DNA from: Sphingomonas sp. Leaf20
GTDB taxonomy: Bacteria > Pseudomonadota > Alphaproteobacteria > Sphingomonadales > Sphingomonadaceae
Direction: 5' to 3'
NCBI RefSeq assembly: GCF_001421535.1
Contig: NZ_LMKN01000009.1
Span: forward strand, 636,496 to 700,495
Length of the DNA: 64,000 nt
In this document: positions 33,000-42,124 of the stretch, piece by piece
Layout of the letters: every line of letters begins with the position of its first letter
Position numbering within the stretch: the stretch's first letter is position 1
Position numbers and translations under genes: made by a program
The notes under the pieces: generated by a model
Seen by the model: the letters and a program-made list of their open reading frames with translations, nothing else
Database searches by the model: none
What the model was told of the DNA's origin: nothing

Positions 33000-34199
33000 T
33001 TAGAAAGCCCTGGGGCCGGGCTTGAAGGCATGGCGGCGCGCGCCGGCTGCGAGCGCCAAGGCCAGCAGGGTCGGCGCCAATACCGCCCAGGCGAGCGGCC
33101 CTGCCCCCGCATGGTCGAGGATCACCCCGCCGACGATCCCGCCCGTCGCGATGGCCCCGTTCCAGACGGTCGTGAGCATCGCATTCGCGAGATCGACGCC
33201 CTCGCCCGCCGCATCGGCGAGCGCAGTCGACAGTTGCGTCGCCGCGCCGCCGAACGACAATCCCCACAGGATCGTCGTGGCGATCGTCATCTCCGGGACG
33301 GTCGCGAACAGGCCGAAGGCCAGCGACACGACCGCAAACATCGTCAGGCTGACCAGCACGAGCGGCCGCAACGCGCGATCGATGAGGACACCCGTCACCC
33401 AGATCCCGGCCAGTGCGGCAACGCCGAACCCGAGCAGCAACAGATCTAGCCGCCGCCCCGCGCCCGACAAAGCGGCGACCGGGGCGATGTATGTGTAGAG
33501 GATGTTGTGACCCGTGATCCACGCGAACAGCGTGACCAGCACGGGACGGACGCCCGGCGTGCGGAACACGCTGGCGATCGACAGCCGCTGCTCGGCAGGT
33601 TGTCCAGCGAAATCCGGCACGCGCCACAGCACCCAGCCGATCAGGATGAGGGTGGTGATCGCCATCAGCCCGAACGCCATGCGCCAGCCGAGCGTCGTGC
33701 CCAGCATCGCCCCCAAGGGAACCCCGATCGACAGCGCGAGCGGCGTACCAACCATCGCGATCGCGAGCGCCTTGCCGCGCAACGGCGCGATGACCATTCG
33801 CCTGGCATAGCCCGCGATGATGCCCCACCCCAGTCCCGCCGCGACCCCGCCCATGAACCGCGCGACGAGCGTCAGCGGATAGGAGGTCGACACCGCGGTC
33901 ACGCAGTTGAAGATCAGGAAACCGACGATCGCGACGAGCAATGTCGGCTTGCGCCGCCACCCTTGCGTATAGAGCGTCAGCGGGATCGCCGCGAGCAGCG
34001 ACCCGACCGCATAGACCGTGATCGTCTGCCCGGCGAGCGACTCCGATACGTCGAGCCCGGCGGCCATATGCGGCAACAGCCCGGCGGGGAGCGTTTCGGT
34101 GAGGATCGCGGTGAAACCGGTCATCGCGAGCGCCAGCAACGCGGAGATCGGCAGCGTCTCGCTCGCGCCGTCGTCGGTCTGGCTGGGTCTTGGGATCAC
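33000..34199 (-). CDS. MFS transporter
   Basis: A 399-residue, 12-helix major facilitator. The motif-A-like loop at GYARRMVIAPLRGKALAIAM and an ETLPAGLLPHMAAGLDVSE start match the DHA1 drug/sugar/purine efflux group (AraJ, PbuE). A GTG start at 34199 is used, with no good ribosome site. The gene is divergent from a TetR gene with two operator-like repeats between, so it is probably a TetR-repressed efflux pump. The downstream alcohol dehydrogenase may share the transcript. Confidence 0.88.
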   Translation of the reverse strand: MIPRPSQTDDGASETLPISALLALAMTGFTAILTETLPAGLLPHMAAGLDVSESLAGQTITVYAVGSLLAAIPLTLYTQGWRRKPTLLVAIVGFLIFNCVTAVSTSYPLTLVARFMGGVAAGLGWGIIAGYARRMVIAPLRGKALAIAMVGTPLALSIGVPLGAMLGTTLGWRMAFGLMAITTLILIGWVLWRVPDFAGQPAEQRLSIASVFRTPGVRPVLVTLFAWITGHNILYTYIAPVAALSGAGRRLDLLLLGFGVAALAGIWVTGVLIDRALRPLVLVSLTMFAVVSLAFGLFATVPEMTIATTILWGLSFGGAATQLSTALADAAGEGVDLANAMLTTVWNGAIATGGIVGGVILDHAGAGPLAWAVLAPTLLALALAAGARRHAFKPGPRAF

Positions 34200-34212
34200 G
34201 CTGCACTCACTT

Positions 34213-34230
34213 CTGGATCGACTGATCCAG
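34213..34230. promoter_or_regulatory. TetR operator candidate, site 1
   Basis: CTGGATC and GATCCAG, separated by 4 bases, form a perfect 7-bp inverted repeat 14 bp upstream of the MFS start. A related, weaker copy (GGATCGATTAGTCC) lies at 34269-34282. Confidence 0.65.
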
Positions 34231-34268
34231 TGCGTTCGACCACGTAGCGCGCCTTGTCAACGGATAAC

Positions 34269-34282
34269 GGATCGATTAGTCC
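34269..34282. promoter_or_regulatory. TetR operator candidate, site 2
   Basis: GGATCGATTAGTCC matches the core of site 1 (GGATCGACTGATCC) at 11 of 14 bases and lies 20 bp before the TetR start, as expected for autorepression. Confidence 0.5.
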
Positions 34283-34302
34283 ACAATCTGGAGCGGAAAA
34301 TT

Positions 34303-34929
34303 ATGGCACGGAGCGGACGACCGCGTGGTTTCGATCGGGATGCAGCGCTCGACACCGCGATGCACCTGTTCTGGGAACACGGCTATGAAGGCGCGTCGCT
34401 GCTGACGCTGCGTCAGGCGATGGGCGACATCTCCTCGGCGAGTTTCTACGCGGCGTTCGGGTCGAAAGAAGCGCTCTACCGCGAAACGCTCGCGCGTTAT
34501 CTCGCCAGGCATGGCGGCATCGTCGGGGCGCTCGACGACGCGACGCTATCGCCACGCTCACGGCTTGAACAAGCCCTGCTGGCCTCGGTTGCGGTGCAGA
34601 CCGACCCTGCACATCCGAAAGGCTGCATGATGACATTGTCAGCAATGGTATCGTCGGAGGCTGGCGCACCGACCCGGGCACTCACACGCGCAGAACGCGA
34701 GGTTACCCGGCAGGCGTTGCAGCGGTGCATCGCCGCCGGGGTCAGAACCGGGGATCTCGCACCCGCCACGGACGTCGCGGGGCTCACCGCGCTGTACGAT
34801 GGACTGGTGCTGGGCGTCTCGATCCAGGCGCGGGACGGCGTTTCGGCCGAGACGCTGCGGGCCGGTATCGCTCACGCGATGGCGGCGTGGGATATGCGTC
34901 GCACGGGACCCGCAGCTTGCATCGGTTGA
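34303..34929 (+). CDS. TetR/AcrR family transcriptional regulator
   Basis: A 208-residue regulator with the TetR DNA-binding domain at about residues 10-57 (ALDTAMHLFWEHGYEGASL, then SSASFYAAFGSKEALY) and a helical ligand domain including the conserved HPKGCMM segment seen in this subgroup. The ATG at 34303 is chosen because it begins with the usual MARSGRPRGFDRD; GGAG lies 11 bases upstream. It is divergent from the MFS pump and probably represses it. A second, clipped TetR gene of the same subgroup lies at 35253. Confidence 0.9.
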   Translation: MARSGRPRGFDRDAALDTAMHLFWEHGYEGASLLTLRQAMGDISSASFYAAFGSKEALYRETLARYLARHGGIVGALDDATLSPRSRLEQALLASVAVQTDPAHPKGCMMTLSAMVSSEAGAPTRALTRAEREVTRQALQRCIAAGVRTGDLAPATDVAGLTALYDGLVLGVSIQARDGVSAETLRAGIAHAMAAWDMRRTGPAACIG

Positions 34930-35022
34930 CAGCGTTCTGTCCTGCGCCCGACCATTCCCCCGGCGGTTGCAGCGCGAGCGTTGATACCACTGACATCGCC
35001 CGCGCCACCGCCGTCATCCGGT

Positions 35023-35262
35023 TCAGGCGCCGAACGCACCGTCGATCGTATGCATCGCACCGGTGACGAAGCCCGCCTCGGGGCTTGCGAGCCACGCGAC
35101 CATTCCCGCGACTTCCTCGGGCCGTCCGTGACGCTTGATCGTCATGAAGCTGTGCATGAGGTCCTTCATCGGACCGTCCTCGGGGTTGGCATCGGTGTCG
35201 ATTGGCCCGGGCTGAACGACATTGATCGTGATGCCGCGCGGTCCGAAGTCGCGTGCGAGCCA
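35023..35262 (-). pseudogene. SDR family oxidoreductase remnant, C-terminal part only
   Basis: Reading leftward, codons from about 35262 to a TGA at 35025-35023 give the last 80 residues of a short-chain dehydrogenase: WLARDFGPRGITINVVQPGP, then RHGRPEEVAGMVAWLASPEAG and the ending GAMHTIDGAFGA. The Rossmann motif, NNAG and catalytic YxxxK parts are missing, and there is no start codon. At its right edge the plus-strand TetR gene begins abruptly. The arrangement is that of a divergent SDR/TetR pair after a deletion that removed both 5' ends. Confidence 0.85.
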
Positions 35263-35798
35263 CCGCGCGGCAGCTTTTCCATGCGCATGGCTATGACGCG
35301 GTCAGCGTCTCGGACGTCACGACGGCGCTGGGGATCAATCCGCCCAGCTTTTACGCCGCCTTCGGCAGCAAGGCCGGTCTCTATGCGCGCGTGCTGGACC
35401 AGTATGCCGCGACCGGCGCGATCCCGCTCGCACAGCTTCTGCGGGACGACCGCCCGGTCGCGGCTTGTCTTGCAGCGGTTCTGGAGGAGGCTGCGCGCCA
35501 TTACGCGGCCGACCCGAATGCGAGCGGCTGCATGGTGGTCGAGGGCACCCGCTCGAACGATCGCGACGCGCGCAAGGCCGCCTGCGATGTCAGCAACGCG
35601 GCCGAGGCGACCATTCACGCGTATATCGCCACCCGCCATCCGGACGATGCCGGGCGTCTGACGGATTTCGTCAGCACGACGATGTCCGGTCTCTCCGCCA
35701 AGGCACGCAACGGGCACGGGCTGGATCGACTTCTCGCGACGGCGCGTCTTGCGGGCCTAGCGCTCGCACAGGCCCTGCCGGACGAGACGATCCGCTAG
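35253..35798 (+). CDS. TetR/AcrR regulator, N-terminal arm lost
   Basis: A 181-residue ORF from a GTG at 35253 without a ribosome site. The helix-turn-helix is nearly complete (RQLFHAHGYDAVSVSDVTTALGIN, then SFYAAFGSKAGLYARVL), and the ligand domain continues normally with the GCMVVEGTRSN segment. The usual 15-25 residue N-terminal arm (GRPREFD type) is missing: the first residues come from the antisense of the SDR remnant. It resembles the TetR at 34303. It may still fold, but its promoter and operator were probably deleted, so it is likely silent or misexpressed. Confidence 0.65.
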   Translation: MRATARQLFHAHGYDAVSVSDVTTALGINPPSFYAAFGSKAGLYARVLDQYAATGAIPLAQLLRDDRPVAACLAAVLEEAARHYAADPNASGCMVVEGTRSNDRDARKAACDVSNAAEATIHAYIATRHPDDAGRLTDFVSTTMSGLSAKARNGHGLDRLLATARLAGLALAQALPDETIR

Positions 35799-36352
35799 CA
35801 CTCGGATTCGTACCACGCGTGATCTCCATTGGTCATTCGCGCGCGTGTCCCCGCTTCCCGACCTTTGCGGCGATGGCTGCGACCGATTGCCGGATCGTCT
35901 TTGTCAGGATACATCGTCCCCGCTGACCTGCTCCGCTGGAGACGGTCGGCATGATCGCGTCGGTGCCCCGAGAGGGGCTTAATAGGGAACGCGGTAAGGG
36001 TGGTTCGCCGCCTGAAGCCGAGGCTGTCCCTGCAACTGTAAGCGGCGAGCGCGATGCATATCGCTTCTTCCTCCCCAGGAAGAAGCAGCCACTGGGCCGG
36101 TCGTGATGTCACGTAAGGCCTGGGAAGGCCGTGCATCGTGTGATGACCCGTGAGCCAGGAGACCTGCCGGCGTCTGGTCGCTCTTGCCTGGCCCAGGGGG
36201 TGGCCGCGGCACGGTACTCCGTCGAGCGACGACGTGTGCGGTGGGGACCGCACGGGCATGCGTGCCGGTCGCGATGGCGTCCGGCTGGCGCGGATGTCGG
36301 CCGTTCGCGGGAGGTCCCTGTCGGGTTCGCTCGACGCCCGGGGATTACCGTA
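35799..36352. other. Leader region with cobalamin riboswitch; no gene
   Basis: This 554-bp stretch between the clipped TetR gene and the TonB receptor gene holds the cobalamin riboswitch (35955-36172) and about 180 bases of leader after it. Open frames running through the riboswitch are not credible genes. Confidence 0.7.
35955..36172 (+). ncRNA. Cobalamin (AdoCbl-type) riboswitch
   Basis: The conserved riboswitch elements occur in order: GGTGCCCC with GGGGCTTAATAGGGAA (35962-35989), CTGTCCCTGCAACTGTAAGCGG (36024-36045, quoted by its ends), the B12 box GCCACTGGG (36087-36095), GGGAAGGC (36122-36129) and GAGCCAGGAGACCTGCC (36152-36168). This is the standard class that turns off genes when adenosylcobalamin is abundant. 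It lies in the leader of the following TonB receptor, so that receptor is predicted to import cobalamin or a precursor. Exact ends are approximate. Confidence 0.93.
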
Positions 36353-38524
36353 ATGCCGTTTTTGTCTTCCCGCCTCGCGTTTGCGGGCGCCTTGCTGTCG
36401 CCTGTTTTCGCAGCACCGCTCAATGCGCAGTCTTTGCCTGCTTCCGACAATGAGGACATTCTGGTCGTCGGCCAGCAGGCGCGCGACACGCTCACCACGC
36501 CGAACGCGACCGGCAGTCGCCTCGGCCTCACGCCGCTCGAGACCCCCGCGACGATCTCGATCATCGATGGCACCACGATCCGCGCACGTGGCGACCTCTC
36601 GGTGATCGACGCGACGAGCCGCGCACCGGGCATCAGCAACGCCGGAAACCCCGGCAATGGCGGCACCGCGCTCGCCGCACGCGGCTTCAGCGGCCAGGGA
36701 TCCGTGCTCCAGCTCATCGACGGTGTACGGCTGTTCCCGGCGGCGGGCACGATCACCTTTCCGACCGATCCGTGGATGGTCGAACGGATCGACATCCTGA
36801 GTGGTCCGGCCTCGGTGCTCTACGGCCAGGGCGCGCTGGGCGGCGCGGTGAATGTCCTGATGCGCAAACCCGATACGCAGCGGACGCACGTGGAGGGCGA
36901 GATCGGCTACGGCTCGCAGGACAGCTTCCATGTCGCGGCGGGCGCAGGCGGGCCGATCACCGAGCGCCTCTCCTATCGCATCGACGGCAGCTATCGCCGA
37001 TCGGACGGCTATGTCGATCGTGGCCAGTCGCGCAGCCATGCCGTCTCGGGGACGCTGCGCTGGGCACCGACCGACACGCTCGTCGTCACCGCACGGGACG
37101 ATTACGGCGACCAGAAGCCGATGCGCTATTTCGGCACGCCGCTGATCGAGGGACGGCTCGACGACCGCATCCGGGAGCGAAACTACAACACACGCGACGG
37201 CTTTATCCGCTACCGCGACAACCGCACCAGCCTGCAGGTCGACTGGACGCCAAGCGATGCGGTCACCGTCAGCAACCAGGCCTATCGCCTCACCTCCAAA
37301 CGCTCCTGGCTCAATCTCGAAAGCTATTGCTCGATCGCCGCGGACGGCGTCTGTTCCAACGGCAGCGGCAACACTGGCACTCCCGGCCGCATCCTCCGCA
37401 CCGACATGACCGGGATCGTCCACGACCAGACGCAATGGGGCGATCAGGGCAGCGTGACGCTCAGGACGGACGTCGCCGATGGCGTCCGCAACGACCTTGT
37501 CATGGGCTTCGACGTCAACCTCATCAAACTGACCTATTCACACAATTTCGGGTCTGACCCGCAGGTTTCGGAGGTCGATCGCTTCGCGTTCGATCCCGGT
37601 ATGATCAGCGACACACAGGGCATCGCGCCGCGCTATCGCACGCGCACGACCGAATATGCGGTCTTTGCCGAGGACCGGCTGAAGCTCGGCACGCACGCCT
37701 CGATCGTCGGTGGCGTGCGCTACGAGCGTGACACGATCCGCCGCTGGTCGATCGACTATCCAAGCGGCGCAAGCACCGAGACGTTCGTGCTCGACAAGCG
37801 GCTGCATAACATGACCTGGCGGGTCGGGAGCGTCTATCAGCCGATCCCGACAGTGTCGCTCTATGCGCAATATGCCACCGGCGTGGACCCGCTGGGGACG
37901 CTGACGACCTATTCGACCGGGCAGGTGCAGTTCAGCAACGCGGTTGGCGACCAGGTCGAGGTCGGCGCCAAGGCAGTGTTCCTCGACGGGCATGGCACCG
38001 CGACGCTCGCGGCCTACCGCATCGTCAAGAAGCGCCTGCTCGCACAACTGACCCCGGCGAGCCCGGTCGAGCAGGTCGGCCAGCGATCGGCCAAGGGCAT
38101 CGAAGCCGCGGTATCGCTCGATCTGCCTTACGGTGTGGGCATCGATGCGAACGGCAGCGTGCTCGACGCGACGTTCGACGACTTCGTCTCCGGCGGCACG
38201 CGCTTCGACGGCAACACCCCGCCGGACGTGCCCGAGACCCTCGCCAACGTGTGGCTACGCTGGAACGCGACGCGCGCGCTTCAGGCGCGCGCCGGGTTGC
38301 GCTATGTCGGGCGCCGCTATTCGGACAACGCCAACAGCTTCCGCGTTCCCAGCTACACCATTGTCGATGCCACGCTTTCCTATGCGGTGACGCCGCACCT
38401 CGCGGTCGATATCCACGGCTACAATTTGTTCGACCGGGACTATGCGCTCAGCACGTACAATAACCAGCAATGGGTGCTTGGCCGTCCCCGCGCGGTCGAC
38501 GTCTCGCTTCGTGCCGGCTTCTGA
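36353..38524 (+). CDS. TonB-dependent receptor under cobalamin riboswitch control
   Basis: A 723-residue outer-membrane receptor. The ATG at 36353 gives a signal peptide ending near LNAQS, then a TonB-box-like segment (EDILVVGQQ), a plug (about 45-170) with IDILSGPASVLYGQGALGGAVN and a barrel ending in LRAGF. By plug pattern it is in the siderophore receptor class, not a short classic BtuB (about 600 residues), yet the riboswitch ties it to cobalamin. The long frame extending to 36131 runs through the riboswitch and is rejected as N-terminus. No BtuFCD genes are adjacent, so inner-membrane uptake must be encoded elsewhere. Confidence 0.92.
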   Translation: MPFLSSRLAFAGALLSPVFAAPLNAQSLPASDNEDILVVGQQARDTLTTPNATGSRLGLTPLETPATISIIDGTTIRARGDLSVIDATSRAPGISNAGNPGNGGTALAARGFSGQGSVLQLIDGVRLFPAAGTITFPTDPWMVERIDILSGPASVLYGQGALGGAVNVLMRKPDTQRTHVEGEIGYGSQDSFHVAAGAGGPITERLSYRIDGSYRRSDGYVDRGQSRSHAVSGTLRWAPTDTLVVTARDDYGDQKPMRYFGTPLIEGRLDDRIRERNYNTRDGFIRYRDNRTSLQVDWTPSDAVTVSNQAYRLTSKRSWLNLESYCSIAADGVCSNGSGNTGTPGRILRTDMTGIVHDQTQWGDQGSVTLRTDVADGVRNDLVMGFDVNLIKLTYSHNFGSDPQVSEVDRFAFDPGMISDTQGIAPRYRTRTTEYAVFAEDRLKLGTHASIVGGVRYERDTIRRWSIDYPSGASTETFVLDKRLHNMTWRVGSVYQPIPTVSLYAQYATGVDPLGTLTTYSTGQVQFSNAVGDQVEVGAKAVFLDGHGTATLAAYRIVKKRLLAQLTPASPVEQVGQRSAKGIEAAVSLDLPYGVGIDANGSVLDATFDDFVSGGTRFDGNTPPDVPETLANVWLRWNATRALQARAGLRYVGRRYSDNANSFRVPSYTIVDATLSYAVTPHLAVDIHGYNLFDRDYALSTYNNQQWVLGRPRAVDVSLRAGF

Positions 38525-38734
38525 CGACCGCAGGCGGCCGGCGACTGGCAAAATAGCGACACTGCCGCCTTTCAAGAACACAGATCGTGTTTTCGGAATT
38601 GCGGCCGTTAAGCGGTTGACGTAGCATCGCCAAATCCTCGGGAGTCTTTCGAAATGATCCAGCGTCACCGCTAAAGCGGCAAGGCATACGCCAGCGGAGC
38701 AATCCGCCGACCGGACTCTGTTTTCGAGAACATC

Positions 38735-39505
38735 ATGCAAAGAATGAAGAACAAGACGTGCGTCGTAACCGGCGCTGCGCGTGGCATCGGCCGCGCGATC
38801 GCTGCCCGGTTCCATGACGAAGGTGCTGTCGTCATCCTCACCGACAGGGACGACGCGGCAGGTGCAGCGGCTGCGGCTGAGATAGGATGCCGGTTCGTAC
38901 CGCTCGATGTGAGCGAGGATGCCGCGTGGTCGCGACTGGCCGGCATCGTTCCCGTGGCCGACGTGGTGGTCAACAACGCCGGCGTGACGGGGTTCGAAGC
39001 CGGCATGGTACCCCACGACCCCGAACACGCCAGCCTCGCGGACTGGCGCGAGGTTCACCGGATCAACCTCGACGGGACGTTCCTCGGCTGCCGCTACGCC
39101 ATCCGTGCGATGAAGGCGGCGGGCGCAGGATCGATCATCAACATGTCTTCCCGCTCGGGTCTGGTGGGCGTTCCCGGCGCTGCGGCCTATGCCTCGTCCA
39201 AGGCCGCCATTCGGAACCACAGCAAGACGGTTGCACTCTACTGCGCGCAGCAGGGCTGGAAAATACGCTGCAACTCGATCCACCCGGGCGCCATCCTCAC
39301 GCCGATCTGGGAGCCGATGCTGGGCAGCGGTCCTGATCGGGACGCGAGGATGCAGACGCTTGTCGAGGATACGCCGCTCAAGCGGTTCGGAATGCCCGAC
39401 GAAGTCGCGGCGATTGCGGTCATGCTGGCTTCCGATGAAGCCACCTACGTCACCGGGACGGAGGTGAGCATCGATGGCGGGCTGCTCGCCGGAGGGGGAG
39501 CCTGA
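38735..39505 (+). CDS. SDR family oxidoreductase
   Basis: A 256-residue classical SDR. TGAARGIG is at residues 12-19, NNAG at 80-83, Ser138/139 in NMSSRSG and the catalytic Tyr152 and Lys156 (YASSK). The C-terminal EVSIDGGLLAGG is typical of hydroxysteroid- and polyol-dehydrogenase-like members. The upstream 210 bp are free of genes and include a short inverted repeat (AACAC-5-GTGTT, 38577-38591) that may end the TonB transcript. It faces the S9 peptidase gene with only 19 bp between stops. Substrate is unknown. Confidence 0.9.
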   Translation: MQRMKNKTCVVTGAARGIGRAIAARFHDEGAVVILTDRDDAAGAAAAAEIGCRFVPLDVSEDAAWSRLAGIVPVADVVVNNAGVTGFEAGMVPHDPEHASLADWREVHRINLDGTFLGCRYAIRAMKAAGAGSIINMSSRSGLVGVPGAAAYASSKAAIRNHSKTVALYCAQQGWKIRCNSIHPGAILTPIWEPMLGSGPDRDARMQTLVEDTPLKRFGMPDEVAAIAVMLASDEATYVTGTEVSIDGGLLAGGGA

Positions 39506-39524
39506 CGCCGTTGTTGTCGCGCCC

Positions 39525-41870
39525 TCATTTCGAGACACCGGGCGCGACGATCTTGAACGCCTTTGGCGGTTCTGCGCCCATCAGGTTCTCGACGAAATAG
39601 TCCCATCGCCGCCGCATCATGTAGTAGGATTGGTCGCCGTAGCCGTGACGTGCGCGGGGGAACAGCACCAGATCGAAGTCCTTGTTCGCCTTCTGGAGCG
39701 CGTCGACCACCAGCAACGTCGATGACACCGGGACGTTATCGTCCAGGATACCATGTGCCAGCATCAGCTTGCCCGTGAGATTCTGGGCGAAGTCCTGATT
39801 GGCCTGCAGGTCGTAATTCGTCGTCTTTCCGTTACTCTCCAGCAAGCCGAGATACTTCTCGTAATAATCGTCCTCATAGTTCCGGTTGTCGTGGTTGCCG
39901 CTCTCGGCGATCCCGACCTTGAAGAACTCGGGATAGCGAAACATCGCGGTCGCGGTTGCGTTGCCTCCGCCTGAATGCCCCCAGATGCCGACGCGATCGG
40001 TGTCCATCCATGTATTGCGCGACGCCAGGTCCTTGATCCCGGTGACCTGATCGGGGACGGCCTGCTTGCCCATGTCGCGATAGTAGAAGTCCTGAAACGC
40101 CTTCGAGCGGCGCGGCGTACCCAGCGCGTCGATCTCCACCACGGCGAAGCCGAGCTGCGCCAACGCACCCGCGTCGCCCATCGACGGCGCGAACTGCCGG
40201 GAGGAAATCGTCCCCGTGAACGGCCCCGGATAGATATAGTCGATGACCGGATATTTCTGCCGCGGATCGAGCCCCGCCGGCTTGAAGAGCAGCCCGTGAC
40301 ACAGCGTCTTGCCGTCGGCGCACCGGACGGCGATGTTCTCCGGCGCCTGCCAGCCCGCCGCGCGCAACCGGGTCACGTCGCCCTTCGCCAGATCCGTGAC
40401 AACGGCGCCATCCGCACGCCGCAAGACCGCGGTCTGCGGCTCCTGCGGGGTCGAGTAGATATCCACGAAGTAGCGTCCATCGCTCGACGGCACCGCGATA
40501 TGGTCCTGCCGCTCGGGCGTCAGCAGCTTCGGTTTACCGCCCTTCAGATCGATCGCATAGATGCTACGATAATAGGGATCGACGCCGGGCTCCCGCCCGA
40601 TACCGGCGATCAACATCTTTCCGCTGCGCTCGTCGATATAGACCGGGTGGTCGACGTTCCAGCGGCCTTGCGTCACCTGCCGCACCAGCTTGCCGGTGCG
40701 TGCGTTGTACAGATAGTAATGACCCCAGTCGTCGCGCTGGGACCACCACAGGATCTCGCCGCGTTCGGACAGATAACGCCAGTTGATCCCCTCGTCATTG
40801 TAGCCGCTGTCGAACCAGGTCGGCACGGTCTCCGTGAACACGTCGCGCACCGTGCCCGTGGTCGCATCGGCGATGCGCATCGTCTCCACCTTGTGGTCGC
40901 GCGAGGTCGACACGAATGCGAGCGTCCGGCCGTCCTTGGCCCATTGCATGTCCTGCGGACCCTCGCCGCACACCACGTCGTCGCACAACGACGACCGGTG
41001 CGGGTCGGGCGACATCTTTAGACGGACCACAGTACCATCGCCGACATCGACGATGACACGCTGGATATGGATGATCTCCTTGTCACCGACGAACGGGTAT
41101 TTCCACGTATCGGTGCGGGAGTGGCCGACCTGCGTCGTCGTCGTCGTGAAGTCGGCCACCGCGCGCTGATCCTGCTGGAAGGTCGCGACCTTCTTCGAGT
41201 CGGGTGACCAGATCACGATCGCCTGATCCGAATGTTTCCAGCCGGCATTGTCCGTTGCATAGCCGAAATCCTTGACGCCATCGGTCGTCAGCTGCCGCTC
41301 CGCGCCGGTGTCGACGTCGCGTACCCACAAATTCCAGTCGCGCAGGAATACCGCACGCTTGCCGTCCGGGGAGGCGACCGATGACGCCCGGCTGCGCTGC
41401 GCCGGGGCGGCTGCGACCTGCCTGGCCTGCGCGCCAGCCGTCTTCGTGCACTTATAGGGCTGCGTCAGCGCGCACGAATACCGCTCGCCACCAACGCTCA
41501 CGATCGCGGTGTTCGCCGCGAAATCCGGCTCCAGTCGCTCGACGAACAGCTTCTTCGCGTCCTGTTCCTTTAATCCAGCCGCATTGAGCGATGCCAGCAG
41601 CGCCGCCGTCTCGAAGGCCGGGGCCTTGGTGCCCTTCGCCGCATCGCCCAGCATGATCGTCGGCACGCCGTGGCTGGTGTCCACATACCAGAAGTGCCGC
41701 GCATCTATCCAATGCGCGGTCCGCACCGCGTGGTCGACCAGCGGCGATGTGTACGGGCCCAGTTGATGCATGGCGCGATCATAGTCGGCGGCGGTCACAG
41801 CCGGTCGCTGCTGCGCGGCCGCCGTCCCGGCAATCGTGGAAGCCAAAAGCAAGCAGGCGATCAACCGCAT
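39525..41870 (-). CDS. S9 family peptidase (dipeptidyl-peptidase IV-like)
   Basis: A 781-residue secreted serine peptidase. A signal peptide ends near TAAAQQ. Residues about 100-500 form the beta-propeller of the DPP-IV N-terminal type (YATDNAGWKHSDQAIVIWSPD and similar blades). The C-terminal alpha/beta hydrolase has the nucleophile Ser633 (GHSGGGN), acid at Asp710/711 (HGILDDNVP) and His742 (RHGYGD). It probably removes dipeptides from peptides in the periplasm or outside. There is a clear signal peptide but only a weak ribosome site. Confidence 0.92.
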   Translation of the reverse strand: MRLIACLLLASTIAGTAAAQQRPAVTAADYDRAMHQLGPYTSPLVDHAVRTAHWIDARHFWYVDTSHGVPTIMLGDAAKGTKAPAFETAALLASLNAAGLKEQDAKKLFVERLEPDFAANTAIVSVGGERYSCALTQPYKCTKTAGAQARQVAAAPAQRSRASSVASPDGKRAVFLRDWNLWVRDVDTGAERQLTTDGVKDFGYATDNAGWKHSDQAIVIWSPDSKKVATFQQDQRAVADFTTTTTQVGHSRTDTWKYPFVGDKEIIHIQRVIVDVGDGTVVRLKMSPDPHRSSLCDDVVCGEGPQDMQWAKDGRTLAFVSTSRDHKVETMRIADATTGTVRDVFTETVPTWFDSGYNDEGINWRYLSERGEILWWSQRDDWGHYYLYNARTGKLVRQVTQGRWNVDHPVYIDERSGKMLIAGIGREPGVDPYYRSIYAIDLKGGKPKLLTPERQDHIAVPSSDGRYFVDIYSTPQEPQTAVLRRADGAVVTDLAKGDVTRLRAAGWQAPENIAVRCADGKTLCHGLLFKPAGLDPRQKYPVIDYIYPGPFTGTISSRQFAPSMGDAGALAQLGFAVVEIDALGTPRRSKAFQDFYYRDMGKQAVPDQVTGIKDLASRNTWMDTDRVGIWGHSGGGNATATAMFRYPEFFKVGIAESGNHDNRNYEDDYYEKYLGLLESNGKTTNYDLQANQDFAQNLTGKLMLAHGILDDNVPVSSTLLVVDALQKANKDFDLVLFPRARHGYGDQSYYMMRRRWDYFVENLMGAEPPKAFKIVAPGVSK

Positions 41871-42124
41871 CAGGGAGCTTTCTGAAGGTTAGGAACTGAC
41901 GAGCCACGCAACGAAACGAGGGGTGGTCGTCCCCCCGCTCACCCTGCGCGTTTCGGTCCCACTAGGACTGGGCATGGCTATCATGCAGACCCGCGGCGGC
42001 GATCACAATAGCGCTAGTCGAGCACGCGCAGCATCAGATGACGCGCCGACCATTCACGCCTGGACATTCCCCGTCCGGTAGCTCGCTCGTCTCGAACGCA
42101 AGCGCCCGGCACCGCCGTCATGCG

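Noticed and set aside
36131..36352. N-terminal extension of the cobalamin-linked TonB receptor
   Set aside because: It translates the riboswitch; the signal peptide starts at 36353.
38577..38591. AACAC-5-GTGTT repeat after the cobalamin-linked TonB receptor as an operator
   Set aside because: Short and weakly symmetric; more likely a transcript-end hairpin or chance, so mentioned only in the SDR entry.
41911..41957. CGAAACG...CGTTTCG repeat upstream of the S9 peptidase
   Set aside because: Arms are only 7 bp with a long interior and no clear link to a promoter; not strong enough to list.
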